64,000 bases of DNA from a bacterium (GTDB lineage: Bacteria; Electryoneota; RPQS01), in the NCBI GenBank assembly GCA_016702305.1, contig JADJEH010000001.1:868001-932000 (forward strand), in the 5' to 3' direction. Numbering within the stretch: position 1 is the stretch's first letter; each line of letters begins with the position of its first letter. Under the pieces are notes generated by a model. That model saw only the letters and a list, made by a program, of their open reading frames with translations. It made no database searches and had not been told where the DNA came from. A program made the translations under genes and the position numbers. Positions 45,367 to 55,333 of this stretch are shown one piece after another.

Positions 45367-46533
45367 TTAGGCAAGCGCCGCCTCATGGTTCTTCTTGAGG
45401 ATAGCCAAACACAGCTCGGCGGCCTTCGTCAGGTCGTCAATCTTCAAATGTTCGCTGGTCGTGTGCTCCTGGCACATACCGCACCCGATCACAACGGCCG
45501 GCAGGCCTTTTTCATTATAAACATTCGCATTTGTGCCACCGCCGATCGCCGCGGGTTTCATCGCCAAACCAACGAGCTGACCGGCTTCGTGAACGACGCG
45601 ATAGGGCAGCGAATCCAACGAAATGTCCATTGCCGTGAATTCACGCTTGATCGTCTCGGTTAGCACCGCCCGACGCGGTTTGCCGTCGATGACACGTTCG
45701 AACTTCGCGACTGCATCATGCAGCGCCTTGCTCATCGCCCGCGTCTGCGATTCCAGCTTATCGGTCGAATGGCTGCGCGCCTCTGCCCGCGAAGTCAGTT
45801 TTTCACAAACAATGTTCGTGGCGCGGCCCGCTTCAATCGTGCCGACATTGGCAGTCGTTTCGGGGTCAATGCGGCCCAGCGGCATATTGGAAACAGCTTC
45901 GGCAAATACTTCAATCGCGGAAATACCACGTTCAGGGCACATGCCGGCATGCGCCGCGACGCCTTCGATCTCGTAGAACATACGATTCGCGCTCGGCGCC
46001 TTGTAGATGATCTGATCCATCTCTTCACCGTCCAGAACGATCGCATACTTGGCTTTGACTTGCGACAGATCAACTTGGAAGCATCCCATCAGGCCAATCT
46101 CTTCGGCAACGTCAAAAATCACTTCGACAGGCCCATGCGGCATGTCGCTTTCGTGAAGGCACTGCAAGAGTTCGAGAATCGCTGTAACGCCCGCCTTGTC
46201 ATCGGCGCCGAGGACCGTTGTACCGTCGGAGCGGATGATGTCCCCGTCAATCCGCGGCTTGATGCCAAGTCCTGGCATCACGGTATCCATGTGCGACGAG
46301 AACAAAACCGCAGGCGCGTTCGAACCTCGCGCCGGCATGCGCACATGCAAGTTGCCGCAATTGCCGCCGATTTTGGCTCCGGCGTCGTCGCGCCACATCT
46401 TTACACCCAGCGGCGCAAGCAGTTTTTCGATGAAGTCGGCCACATTGGCTTCTTGCTTCGACGGACTGTCAATCTGCACCAATTGGCAGAACAGATTGAC
46501 CATGCGATCGCGATTTACTTTAGGAAGGCTCAT
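45367..46533 (-). CDS. M20-family metallopeptidase, PepT-like
   Basis: A 388-residue M20 peptidase with the expected metal-binding elements: SSHMDTV, VLGADDKAGVT with the bridging Asp, VAEEIGLMGC with the catalytic Glu pair, and LDGEEMDQI. The sequence is nearest to peptidase T and PepT-like aminotripeptidases. A lid/dimerisation domain lies at about 190-300. It likely cleaves small peptides in the cytoplasm; there is no signal peptide. It starts five bases after mtaB and is followed by a strong terminator. Confidence 0.88.
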   Translation of the reverse strand: MSLPKVNRDRMVNLFCQLVQIDSPSKQEANVADFIEKLLAPLGVKMWRDDAGAKIGGNCGNLHVRMPARGSNAPAVLFSSHMDTVMPGLGIKPRIDGDIIRSDGTTVLGADDKAGVTAILELLQCLHESDMPHGPVEVIFDVAEEIGLMGCFQVDLSQVKAKYAIVLDGEEMDQIIYKAPSANRMFYEIEGVAAHAGMCPERGISAIEVFAEAVSNMPLGRIDPETTANVGTIEAGRATNIVCEKLTSRAEARSHSTDKLESQTRAMSKALHDAVAKFERVIDGKPRRAVLTETIKREFTAMDISLDSLPYRVVHEAGQLVGLAMKPAAIGGGTNANVYNEKGLPAVVIGCGMCQEHTTSEHLKIDDLTKAAELCLAILKKNHEAALA

Positions 46534-46538
46534 GGTCT

Positions 46539-47840
46539 TTAGACTATTGGTTGTGCGTACAAGAAATCCGCGTCGGCGCGCTCGACTCGAAAGTGAATGA
46601 CCTGGCCCGCCTCCACCCGATCACGGGGTATGGCGACATCGGCATAATTGCGCGCATGTCCGTAAAGGTACTTCCCAGCGCCGCGCCGCTCCGCGATGAC
46701 TTCACCCTCGCGACCGACTTGACGGTCATGAAACCGCCCGCGCAGCGCGCGTGAAAGCTCGCGCAATTTGTCCGCTCGGCGTGCGGATTCAGTCTGGGTA
46801 ACGCCGTCGGGCAACCGGGTCGCGGCCGTGCCCGGTCGAGCGCTGAACGGGAACACATGTAAATAGGAAATCTCTAACTCGGTCAGCAGATTGCGTGTCT
46901 GCGCAAAATTCTCAGGCGTCTCACCGGGAAAGCCCGTGATGACGTCCGCGCCGATTCCCCAGTCATCCCGCAGCCCGCGAGCCGTTTCCACTATCTGCCG
47001 CAATTGCCGCACCGTATAGCGACGGTTCATGCGGCGCAGCACGGCATCGCTGCCTGACTGAAACGGGAGATGCAAATGCGGACAGATATTCTCATGGGCC
47101 GCCATGGTCTTCAAGAAACGCTCACTGACGGCCCACGGTTCCACGCTCGACAGCCGCAAGCGCCGCAGCCCGGGAAGTTCCGCTAATGCTTCGAGCAATT
47201 GCGGAAGGGCATCTCGTTCGTTCCAATCGAAGCCATACGTACCCAATGCCACGCCTGTCACGACGATTTCCTGCACGCCGCAATCAATCAACACTCGCGC
47301 GCGTTCAAGCGCATCAAAAATCGGCAGACTCCGTCCCGCTCCACGCAGTTGCGGGACGATACAGTAGGTGCAGTGCTGCGAGCAGCCGTCCTGCACCTTT
47401 AAGAAGGTGCGCACGCGACCGCCAAGTCCGGCGATCCGAGTGCCATCGGTCCAACCCGTCGCGGTGTGTATTCCGCCAATCTGAATGCTCTCGTCCAGAT
47501 TCAGGAATTCTAAGAATTGTTCCTTTTCGCGGTTACCCAGAATGCGCGACGCACCGGATTTCAGCAATGCCTCCGGCGCGCGCTCGGCATGACAGCCGGT
47601 TGCCACGACTTCAGTTTGCGGATTTTGACGAAGGGCCGCGCGGATTGCCGCGCGGCCCTTCCGTTCCGCTGTCTCTGTCACTGCGCATGTGTTGACGACC
47701 ACGAGATCAGCCTCACGTGCACTTGGCGTTTCAACGTACCCCTCCGACCGCAGCTGCGTCAACAGCATCTCACTGTCATACTGATTGAGTCGGCAGCCCA
47801 GCGTCGTGACATGCACGCGCCGGCGAGTCGGAGTGTCCAT
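46539..47840 (-). CDS. mtaB: tRNA (t6A37) methylthiotransferase MtaB
   Basis: A 433-residue radical-SAM methylthiotransferase. The N-terminal UPF0004 domain has cysteines in TLGCRLNQYDSE, VNTCAVTE and ATGCHAE for one 4Fe-4S cluster. The radical-SAM CxxxCxxC is DGCSQHCTYCIVP. A C-terminal TRAM domain follows. The GCRLNQ start marks the MtaB (YqeV) branch rather than MiaB or RimO. It adds methylthio to t6A37 in ANN-decoding tRNAs. It lies five bases downstream of rpsA. Confidence 0.94.
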   Translation of the reverse strand: MDTPTRRRVHVTTLGCRLNQYDSEMLLTQLRSEGYVETPSAREADLVVVNTCAVTETAERKGRAAIRAALRQNPQTEVVATGCHAERAPEALLKSGASRILGNREKEQFLEFLNLDESIQIGGIHTATGWTDGTRIAGLGGRVRTFLKVQDGCSQHCTYCIVPQLRGAGRSLPIFDALERARVLIDCGVQEIVVTGVALGTYGFDWNERDALPQLLEALAELPGLRRLRLSSVEPWAVSERFLKTMAAHENICPHLHLPFQSGSDAVLRRMNRRYTVRQLRQIVETARGLRDDWGIGADVITGFPGETPENFAQTRNLLTELEISYLHVFPFSARPGTAATRLPDGVTQTESARRADKLRELSRALRGRFHDRQVGREGEVIAERRGAGKYLYGHARNYADVAIPRDRVEAGQVIHFRVERADADFLYAQPIV

Positions 47841-47845
47841 GGCGT

Positions 47846-49618
47846 TTAGGCGTTCTCCGGCGTATCGGTTGCCGTGTCGTCGCCCGTTTCGCCTACGATG
47901 TATTGTTCACGCGTTGCCGCGTCAATCTCTTCGTCCTGACCTTCCGGGGCCTGCGCGGCCAGAATGATCTTCTTGTTCTCTCGGTCGAATTCGATCACTT
48001 CGAGCGTGATTTCGTCGCCGACGCTAACCGATTGCTTCGCGCCTTTGGTCAAACGCTTGAGTTGGCTGGCAGGAACAAAACCTTCGACTTCACGAGGCAA
48101 CTCAACAATCACGCCCTTATCCATGACGCGCACAACCTTACCGGCCGTCTGCGAGCCCACGGCGTACATTGATTCAAATTCGTCCCACGGATTCGACTGA
48201 GCCTGTTTCAAGCCCAACGCAATGCGGCGCTCGTTACGGTCAAAGCCGAGCACAACCACTTCCACGTCTTCGCCCTTCTGCAGGATTTCCCCGGGATGGC
48301 GGACACGCTTGGTCCACGAGAGATCCGAAATATGCACAAGCCCGTCAATGCCGTCTTCGAGCTCAACAAACGCGCCGAACGGAACGAGGTCACGCACTTT
48401 GCCTTTGTGACGTGAACCCGGTGCATATTTTTGCTCCAGATTCTCCCAAGGATCGGCCTCGACCTGCTTCATGCCAAGAGAAATCTTGCGACCTTCCTTG
48501 TCAATGTTCAGGATGACCACTTCAACTTCATCACCTACTGAAAGCATGGCCGACGGATGCTTAACATGCTGCGTCCAGCTCATTTCAGAGATATGCACCA
48601 GACCTTCAAGGCCCTTTTCAAGTTCGACAAACGCACCGTAACGCGCGATTGACACGACCTTGCCCTTGACCTTAGCGCCCACCGGATAGCGATCATCCAC
48701 CCCGTCCCACGGGTGCGGCTGAAGCTGCTTCAAACCTACCGAAATACGCTGACGCTCGCGATCATAGTCGAGCACCTTGACGGTGAGCTTCTGATCAAGC
48801 TGCACAACTTCTGACGGGTGACCAACGCGGCCCCACGACAGGTCCGTGATATGCAGCAAGCCATCCACACCGCCCAAGTCCACAAACACGCCGAAATCAG
48901 TGATGTTCTTGGCCGTGCCTTCCATAATGTCGCCCACCTGCAAGTCGGCGAGAATCTTCTCGCGCACACCCTTCAGGCTTTCTTCGATGATGATTTTGCG
49001 CGACACGACGATGTTCTTGCGCGCGTCGTTCAGCTTGACAATGCGGAATTCCATATCGCGGCCAACCAGCGCATCGAAGTCACGCACCGGATGGACGTCA
49101 ATTTGCGATCCCGGAAGGAACGCTTCGACGCCAAGCACGTTGACCACGAATCCGCCCTTGATGCGGCGCTGAATGTTGCCGGACACGACGTCCTGCTTTT
49201 CGAAATACGATTGGATCCGTTCCCACGTCTTCATGAAGTCAGCCTTGCGCTTCGACAGCGAGAGCTGGCCTGAATGATCTTCAACGCGGTCGAGGAATAC
49301 CTCGACATCATCGCCGATCTTGACGTCGGGCAGATTGGCGAATTCTTCGCGGGCAACCGTGCCTTCAGACTTGAAGCCGATATCAATAGATATCTCCTTC
49401 TCGCTGATCGAGACGATCTTGCCCTGAATGATCTCGCCTTCCTTAAACTCCATCACCAGTTTGCTGTACAGGTTGACAAGGTCTTGCGCTTCCTGCGTGA
49501 GCTTCTGCTTCTCTTCAGGCAGCTCCTCGCGCTTGACCTTGCGACCCTTGAACAGGATCTCCTCGACCCAGGCCGGTGCTTTCGTTTCTTCGAGTACGAT
49601 TGGGTTTAGTTCTTCCAT
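47846..49618 (-). CDS. rpsA: 30S ribosomal protein S1
   Basis: A 590-residue S1 with six S1/OB repeats, recognisable by recurring GAKVKGKVVSIARYGAFVEL and GLVHISEMSW segments. The first two are more divergent (KGEIIQGKIVSISEKEISID), as usual for the ribosome-binding repeats. The acidic tail follows the last repeat. S1 brings mRNAs to the 30S subunit, which matters here because many starts in the window lack a Shine-Dalgarno. rpsA itself has GGGAG seven bases before its ATG. Confidence 0.97.
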   Translation of the reverse strand: MEELNPIVLEETKAPAWVEEILFKGRKVKREELPEEKQKLTQEAQDLVNLYSKLVMEFKEGEIIQGKIVSISEKEISIDIGFKSEGTVAREEFANLPDVKIGDDVEVFLDRVEDHSGQLSLSKRKADFMKTWERIQSYFEKQDVVSGNIQRRIKGGFVVNVLGVEAFLPGSQIDVHPVRDFDALVGRDMEFRIVKLNDARKNIVVSRKIIIEESLKGVREKILADLQVGDIMEGTAKNITDFGVFVDLGGVDGLLHITDLSWGRVGHPSEVVQLDQKLTVKVLDYDRERQRISVGLKQLQPHPWDGVDDRYPVGAKVKGKVVSIARYGAFVELEKGLEGLVHISEMSWTQHVKHPSAMLSVGDEVEVVILNIDKEGRKISLGMKQVEADPWENLEQKYAPGSRHKGKVRDLVPFGAFVELEDGIDGLVHISDLSWTKRVRHPGEILQKGEDVEVVVLGFDRNERRIALGLKQAQSNPWDEFESMYAVGSQTAGKVVRVMDKGVIVELPREVEGFVPASQLKRLTKGAKQSVSVGDEITLEVIEFDRENKKIILAAQAPEGQDEEIDAATREQYIVGETGDDTATDTPENA

Positions 49619-49680
49619 TTTTTCACTCCCGAATTTGTATGCCCGCCGGGGATGCGGGGTTGGTTAACGACTGGATAATA

Positions 49681-50361
49681 TTATCGCAATCTTTCATCTT
49701 CAATGCTATCTCGTCCTTCGATGGGAGCGAGTTGGCTGACCTTGGCTACGGTCGTTTCCAGTGACAATTGGCGGATTCGATCGAGAATCCGGTCGGCTAT
49801 TAACTGATATCCGTCGCGGTTTTCCCCGGCGTCGCCGATGATTTCGTCCGGCGGTATTGGTTCGCCGATGACGATCTCAAGCTGCGGTCGTTTTCCCTTG
49901 AACGCTGCCGCCGTGCCCGTGCCGTGTAAATAAACCGGAATAACCGGAACATTCGTCTTGCGCAGCACCCAACCAACGCCGAACTTAGGATATAGGAAAC
50001 CTGTGCTTGATGCTCGCGTTCCCTCTGGGAAAAAGAGGAGCGCACCGCCGTTACTGAGCACCTTCAAGCACGTGCTCATCGCCGCTTTGTCCATCTGCCC
50101 GCGCTTCACCGGGAAGGCGTTCAGTCTGCGCAGAAAGGCGCCGCCCAATTTGCTGTCAAACAGCTCCGCTTTGGCGAAGTAGCTGATCTGGCGCTTGAGA
50201 AACCCGCCCACCAACGGCGGATCAAGATTCGAACGGTGATTTGAACAGATCAGGTACGCGCCGGTGTCCGGTATTCTGTCAGCACCCGTTACGCGCACTC
50301 CATACAACACCCGGAACAACAGCCGCGCCGTCCACCCAACGGTCGCATAAAAACGACTCAC
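49681..50361 (-). CDS. plsC: 1-acyl-sn-glycerol-3-phosphate acyltransferase
   Basis: A 226-residue PlsC-family acyltransferase. The HxxxxD motif is SNHRSNLDPPL, and the substrate-binding FPEGTRASS and VPVIPVYLHG blocks follow. It makes phosphatidic acid from lysophosphatidate, feeding cdsA. It lies directly after cmk, the common cmk-plsC-rpsA order of many bacteria. Confidence 0.95.
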   Translation of the reverse strand: MSRFYATVGWTARLLFRVLYGVRVTGADRIPDTGAYLICSNHRSNLDPPLVGGFLKRQISYFAKAELFDSKLGGAFLRRLNAFPVKRGQMDKAAMSTCLKVLSNGGALLFFPEGTRASSTGFLYPKFGVGWVLRKTNVPVIPVYLHGTGTAAAFKGKRPQLEIVIGEPIPPDEIIGDAGENRDGYQLIADRILDRIRQLSLETTVAKVSQLAPIEGRDSIEDERLR

Positions 50362-50364
50362 GCG

Positions 50365-51060
50365 CTACTTTGCTCCAACCACTTTGAGCTTCTTCACCAA
50401 TGCGAGGACAGTCTCCACCTGGTCCCCTACCGTGCAGCGCGACGTGTCAATGGCGAAGGCATCGTCCGCCTTGCGCAGGGGACTATGCTCGCGTGTAGAA
50501 TCCCGTTGGTCACGTTTAATGATCGCTTCTTCAACATCGTCAACAGACTGTGTGATGCCGCGCGCCGCAAGTTCCTTATGGCGACGCACCGCGCGCACGT
50601 GAGAATCAGCCGTCAAGTAAACTTTGAGATCCGCGCCGGGAAACACCACAGTACCAATGTCCCGGCCATCCGCCACGATGCCGCCATCCTTGCCGATTTC
50701 ACGTTGCCAATCAACAAGGTACTCCCGGACCAGCGCATGTTCAGACACGGGTCCAACCCATAACGAAATTTCTGGCGTGCGAATCGCTTCCGAAACGTCT
50801 TCCCCATCGAGCAGGAAATGCACTTCGCCGCCGCGATTCACTTGCGATACGGTCGTCGAGTTGAGGAGCTTCGTCAACGCAGCTTTGTCGGTGAGCTCAA
50901 TACCGCTCTGATAGATCTTGAGAGCAATCGCGCGGTACATCGCGCCGGTATCCAAGTACATCAGGCCGAGCTTGTCGGCGACCAACTTCGCCGTAGTGGA
51001 CTTGCCGCTGCTGGCCGGTCCGTCAATTGCAATGACCAATGGTCTGCTCGGCGCGTTCAT
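50365..51060 (-). CDS. cmk: cytidylate kinase
   Basis: A 231-residue CMP kinase. The P-loop is IDGPASSGKSTTAKLVA, followed by LGLMYLDTGAMYRAIAL, VADGRDIGTVVFPGADLK and the lid Arg-rich IIKRDQRDSTREHSPL. It phosphorylates CMP and dCMP. The start overlaps the stop of the unknown Rossmann gene as ATGA. Confidence 0.97.
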   Translation of the reverse strand: MNAPSRPLVIAIDGPASSGKSTTAKLVADKLGLMYLDTGAMYRAIALKIYQSGIELTDKAALTKLLNSTTVSQVNRGGEVHFLLDGEDVSEAIRTPEISLWVGPVSEHALVREYLVDWQREIGKDGGIVADGRDIGTVVFPGADLKVYLTADSHVRAVRRHKELAARGITQSVDDVEEAIIKRDQRDSTREHSPLRKADDAFAIDTSRCTVGDQVETVLALVKKLKVVGAK

Positions 51061-52754
51061 GCCTTTATCCGACCGCCATTCTCATCTTCAATGAAGATGC
51101 GCGTCACGATCTTGCCCACAAAGTGCGTATCGCTTTCGCCCTCGAAACGGCTCAGCCACGGGTAACCTGATGAAGTATCCGTGTGCTGGCCATGCTCTTC
51201 AAAACGCAAGTGGCGCTCAATGCGCGATTGCCAGACCTGCATATTCTCAGTACGCAGGTCCACCCAACCCTTGCGTACCCACTCGTTGAGATTCTCGCTG
51301 TCCACTTTGAACTCGTTAGAGCCGGCATAAGGCGGAATCTTCACTTCAGGGCCGCGCAAGTAATTCACGCCGTCCGGCATCAAGATCGGCACGCCAATCG
51401 AGAGAATTGTCTGGCGCAACGCCGCATTTGTCTCGATCACTTTCAACAGTGCGGCGCTGCACTCCGCCGGCGTCCGTTTGCAGAAGTCGTGCACCTGTGG
51501 AAAGGCGAGCCAGATCAGGTAGGCTTCATAGAGCAATTTAGAAAGGTTCGGCGGACCGAGCATCTCGAACGCGATACTTCGGCTTCCGGATTCCCGCTCC
51601 AAGCGTACCATTTCATCCAGCGCCGCTTTGCGCAATACTCCGGCCCGATAGGTTGGGCCCATCACAACTGCATCCAGGGCCCCGACTACGTCAAAGCCGC
51701 TGTTGCCGCCTTCAATTTCCGTGACAACCGAGTGCGCGATTTCTTCAGGCGTGACAAACTCCATCTGGTCAGCCGCAGTAATCGTGAAGAATTCCTCGGT
51801 GGAAAAAATGCCGTTCTCGCCGGTGTCTATGAACACGGATTTCAGGTTGCCGCTCTGCTTCGCGCCTGCGGAATCGTCCACCCGTTTGAACGTAGCACCA
51901 ATTGAAATCGGTGCCGAAGGATCGCAATCAAACAGCGGTATGGGTCTGCCGCCGCGATGAATCTCACCGTAGGCAATCTTTTTCCATGCGATCACCGCCG
52001 CCGGTTTTATTTCCTTGACATATGGCGAACCAGGCGTGCGGCCCATCAAAAAGAGCAGCATACTGTGCGCACCGGCCAGCGAGGACTTGCTAAGCAATTG
52101 ACCGGACGGTTTGTCTTCCGAGTGCGTATACGGAATATTCAGCCCCATGCCGCCCGTGCCAGTCGTGCCGATCTTGAGGAACATGCGCACGCCATTTTGA
52201 CGACAGGCCTCATTCAGCACCTGCAAATGGCGAATCAACTGCGGGATGCTGATGGTACTGACGAGCTTCTCAATTCGGTCGCGCGCATCCTCAACCGAAG
52301 CGCCCACCGCACCGTCCAGCGCCTCGCGAACGTCATAGTAAGCTGTGTAGGTATCCTGATAAGCTAAGCCCGTCGCCGAATTCACGCTATCAATGATAAT
52401 ATCAGGTCGGTGCTTTTCGATAAGCTGATAGAGGAAGAACGACTTCAGACGCGCTTCATTGGGCTTCTCGAAGACACTGTCAATAAACTGCCGGCGTAAA
52501 TTCGCGTCATTCAGAATTTCAGCGCGTTGGCGGTCTTTGAGCGGCGTTGTCAGGAAGATGTCCCCCCAGTCCGGAACGACTTGACAACCGCCCTGAAACG
52601 GCGTCAACTCGTCCACTGCTTCACGAGCTTCGCGCTCGCGCAACGACAACACGGCCAAGTACGACGGAGCACCCTCCAACAGCCGCCTGCACACCGCGCC
52701 GCCGACCAGACCCCAACCCCCTAATACGAGGATTCTACTGTTACGAATGTTCAT
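51057..52754 (-). CDS. unknown Rossmann-fold (SDR/epimerase-like) protein, 565 residues
   Basis: The N-terminus RILVLGGWGLVGGAVCRRLL is a GxxGxxG nucleotide-binding motif, and IDSVNSATGLAYQD and FLKIGTTGTGGMGLNIPYTH suggest an extended SDR-like core with a long insertion. The second half (about 330-565) matches nothing I recognise. There is no signal peptide or membrane helix, so it is cytoplasmic. It sits between scpB and cmk, overlapping both neighbours by a few bases, which implies steady expression with housekeeping genes. It could act on nucleotide sugars or other NAD(P)-dependent substrates, but the function is not assigned. Confidence 0.75.
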   Translation of the reverse strand: MNIRNSRILVLGGWGLVGGAVCRRLLEGAPSYLAVLSLREREAREAVDELTPFQGGCQVVPDWGDIFLTTPLKDRQRAEILNDANLRRQFIDSVFEKPNEARLKSFFLYQLIEKHRPDIIIDSVNSATGLAYQDTYTAYYDVREALDGAVGASVEDARDRIEKLVSTISIPQLIRHLQVLNEACRQNGVRMFLKIGTTGTGGMGLNIPYTHSEDKPSGQLLSKSSLAGAHSMLLFLMGRTPGSPYVKEIKPAAVIAWKKIAYGEIHRGGRPIPLFDCDPSAPISIGATFKRVDDSAGAKQSGNLKSVFIDTGENGIFSTEEFFTITAADQMEFVTPEEIAHSVVTEIEGGNSGFDVVGALDAVVMGPTYRAGVLRKAALDEMVRLERESGSRSIAFEMLGPPNLSKLLYEAYLIWLAFPQVHDFCKRTPAECSAALLKVIETNAALRQTILSIGVPILMPDGVNYLRGPEVKIPPYAGSNEFKVDSENLNEWVRKGWVDLRTENMQVWQSRIERHLRFEEHGQHTDTSSGYPWLSRFEGESDTHFVGKIVTRIFIEDENGGRIKA

Positions 52755-53547
52755 CTTCAGATGAAGCGTTACGATTTGACAGGTCTTGCGCAGTCAGCGC
52801 ATGATGACCGTTGCCCGGCTTGGTCTCCACGGGAGAATCATCTGAATCAACGGATTCGGCCTCGGGCAATTCCAGCGATTCTTGCTCCGGTGCCGCGGAT
52901 CGCAATTCACCAAGTTCACGCGTTAGTTCAGCATGACGCGGCAGATCCGCTACGCTCGTTACCCCGAAGTACTTAAGAAACTCATCCGTAATTTCGTAGA
53001 GCAACGGACGCCCCACCAACTCGGCGCGGCCCTTCACGCGAATCAACCGGCGGTCAAGCAAGTTGCGCAGCACGCCACCCGAATCCACACCGCGAATCTC
53101 GTCAATGTCCACCCGCGTAACAGGACCTCGAAAGGCAATAACCGCCAAAGACTCCAGCGCCGCGCGCGAAAGTCGGGTCCGCGCTTTTTCCGCAAGAAAT
53201 CGCCTGATCATGTCGCCATGCTCGGGCCGCGTGAACAGCATGTAGCCGCCAGCCACAGGCAATATCTCAAAAGAGCGTTGCTGCGCTTCGTATTCGAGAT
53301 TCAGCGCCGCCACCAGTTCAGCAATCTTACTCCCGGCGCGCTTGCCGACCGCCGTCGTGAAACTGGCCTCCGTTAACGGTTCAGTACTGGCCAAAAGCAA
53401 CGCTTCGAGTTGCAACATACGGCGACGAAGACGTAAGTCCGCATCGTTGTCGTCAGAAGACTCATCTTCTTCAAACTCCGGGGACTCAGGTTCATTCGCG
53501 CCGAGCTCTTCCTCCGGGCTGTACTGCTCTTCTTCCAAATAGGGCAT
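52741..53547 (-). CDS. scpB: segregation and condensation protein B
   Basis: A 268-residue ScpB with tandem winged helices at about 45-210 (LEALLLASTEPLTEASF, LSRAALESLAVIAFRGPVTR, IRGVDSGGVLRNLLDRRLI). An acidic N-terminus (residues 1-40) and an acidic tail flank them. ScpB dimers bind the ScpA linker in the SMC complex. Translation starts two bases after scpA ends. Confidence 0.95.
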   Translation of the reverse strand: MPYLEEEQYSPEEELGANEPESPEFEEDESSDDNDADLRLRRRMLQLEALLLASTEPLTEASFTTAVGKRAGSKIAELVAALNLEYEAQQRSFEILPVAGGYMLFTRPEHGDMIRRFLAEKARTRLSRAALESLAVIAFRGPVTRVDIDEIRGVDSGGVLRNLLDRRLIRVKGRAELVGRPLLYEITDEFLKYFGVTSVADLPRHAELTRELGELRSAAPEQESLELPEAESVDSDDSPVETKPGNGHHALTAQDLSNRNASSEDEHS

Positions 53548-53549
53548 TG

Positions 53550-54290
53550 CTATGCAGCTTGAACGTCAACCGATTCCGGACGGCCAACGTAGATTTCTTC
53601 AAATGGTTGATTCTGATCGAGGCGCAGCCGTCCCTGGCGAGCAAGCTCCAGCAGGGCCAGAAACGTCGCTACCCACAACATGCGCTCCGGCGTCTTGCGG
53701 AGCTGTTCAAGGAGACCAAACCGATCAAACTCGCGCAGCGAATTCAGGACCCATGCCACGCGCTCCTCGACGGTTACCTTGAGCAGCCGCACTTCATGGA
53801 AGACCTGGACATCCCTACGTGACAGGATCTCTTCCATCGCTCGCGCGAGGTCATACACGGACACCGGGATCATCAATTCGAGCCCCTCAGGTCGCGAGTC
53901 CTGCGGCACCGCTTCCCGGGCCAGTGGACGACGGTCATACATGTTGATCTCAAGCTCCGCCAAATCCTCCGAGGCGTCCTTGATGCGCGCATAAATCTGC
54001 AGACGATTCACGAGCTCACGACGCGGATCCTCCATGTCCAACTCTTCATGCGCGGCCGTGTGCGGCAGGAGCATCTTGACCTTGATAGAGAGCAGGGTCG
54101 CCGCCATGAGCAGGTATTCGCCGGCGTCTTCCAGATTGTCGACACCGATTTCGTCAAGCACCTGCAAATAGGATTCGGTAATCTCGGCCATCGGCAAGTC
54201 GAGAATGTCGTATTCCTTGCGTGTGACTAGAAAGAGCAGCAGATCGAGCGGCCCTTCGAAGCGCGGCAATTTGACTTGCCACATGCTCAT
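53550..54290 (-). CDS. scpA: segregation and condensation protein A (kleisin)
   Basis: A 246-residue kleisin starting VKLPRFEGPLDLLLFLVTRK, the ScpA hallmark. ILDLPMAEITESYLQVL follows, and a C-terminal winged helix ends with FLALLELARQGRLRLDQNQPF and EEIYV. It bridges the SMC heads. The start overlaps the trpS stop as ATGA. Confidence 0.96.
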   Translation of the reverse strand: MSMWQVKLPRFEGPLDLLLFLVTRKEYDILDLPMAEITESYLQVLDEIGVDNLEDAGEYLLMAATLLSIKVKMLLPHTAAHEELDMEDPRRELVNRLQIYARIKDASEDLAELEINMYDRRPLAREAVPQDSRPEGLELMIPVSVYDLARAMEEILSRRDVQVFHEVRLLKVTVEERVAWVLNSLREFDRFGLLEQLRKTPERMLWVATFLALLELARQGRLRLDQNQPFEEIYVGRPESVDVQAA

Positions 54291-55288
54291 GCGCCGAACC
54301 CCATGGCCGTATGCACTTCAGCCATCGTCTGGGAAGCAAGTATATTGGCACGGATGCGGCCGTGATCAAGTACCTCGGCGACCCGTGCGGGATTCGCTTC
54401 CAACGCGACACGGCGTTCATGGATCGGTGCCAAATGCTCTACGATCCGCTCGGCACAGCGCTTCTTGCAATCCACGCAGCCCAGCGCACCGCTCTCACAG
54501 CCCGAACGAATCTCACCTGTCTCAGCGTCGTTAAACTTGTTGTGATAGCCGAATACCAAACATACGTCAGGACGACCTGGATCGTTCTTACGCACCTTTT
54601 GTGGATCGGTGACGGCCTTGCGCAGCTTATTGCGGATATCGTCCGGCGAGTCAGCCAGCAGAATCGTATTACCCAGCGACTTCGACATACGGCGACCGTC
54701 CAGTCCCTGCAGTCGTGGAAACTGCGTCAACATACCCTCAGGCTCGGGAAAGACAGGCTGATCCGGCGAATACAGATTGTTGAAACGACGGGCGAGTTCA
54801 CGTGTCACCTCGATATGCGGCAACTGATCTTCACCTACAGGAACCACCTCACCTTTGTACATGAGAATATCGGCTGCCTGCAACACGGGATAAGTCAAGT
54901 GCCCGGCGCTGACCGCATCCTCTAACTCGAGATCGCGAACCTGATCCTTAAGCGTCGGGTTGCGTTCGAGGCGGCCTGTGGAGATAATCATGTTGAGCAG
55001 CAGGTACAATTCCGCGTGCGCTTTTACCTGCGATTGGACGAAAATCGGACTGCGCTCCGGGTCTATGCCCGCCGCCAACCAGTCCATGACCATCTCATGA
55101 ATGTTCGCCGGGATCTGCCGCGTGTGCTCATAGTCCGTGGTCAGCGTATGCCAGTCAGCGACAAGATGATAATTCTCGTAACTGTCCTGCAGCCGCACCC
55201 AATTCTCCAGTGCGCCAACATAATTGCCAAGATGCAGACGGCCTGTGGGCCGCATGCCGGAGAGGATACGCTTCTTTCGACTTGCCAT
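54287..55288 (-). CDS. trpS: tryptophanyl-tRNA synthetase
   Basis: A 333-residue class Ic synthetase. The HIGH-type motif is GMRPTGRLHLGNYVGAL and the KMSKS-type motif is RMSKSLGN. VPVGEDQLPHIEVTRELARRFN is the substrate-binding block. It is the first gene of the run that continues through scpAB, cmk, plsC and rpsA. Its promoter lies at 55334-55362. Confidence 0.98.
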   Translation of the reverse strand: MASRKKRILSGMRPTGRLHLGNYVGALENWVRLQDSYENYHLVADWHTLTTDYEHTRQIPANIHEMVMDWLAAGIDPERSPIFVQSQVKAHAELYLLLNMIISTGRLERNPTLKDQVRDLELEDAVSAGHLTYPVLQAADILMYKGEVVPVGEDQLPHIEVTRELARRFNNLYSPDQPVFPEPEGMLTQFPRLQGLDGRRMSKSLGNTILLADSPDDIRNKLRKAVTDPQKVRKNDPGRPDVCLVFGYHNKFNDAETGEIRSGCESGALGCVDCKKRCAERIVEHLAPIHERRVALEANPARVAEVLDHGRIRANILASQTMAEVHTAMGFGA

Positions 55289-55333
55289 GCAATAATACGG
55301 GTCGGACTGCCAGTCTTCCTTAGGTAATCATTG

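Noticed and set aside
45718..46542. Plus-strand open frame of 274 codons
   Set aside because: It lies wholly opposite the PepT-like gene, has His/Arg-rich composition typical of antisense shadows at this GC content, and no family motif.
51183..51905. Plus-strand open frame of 240 codons
   Set aside because: Antisense to the Rossmann-fold gene with no recognisable motif or ribosome site; a shadow.
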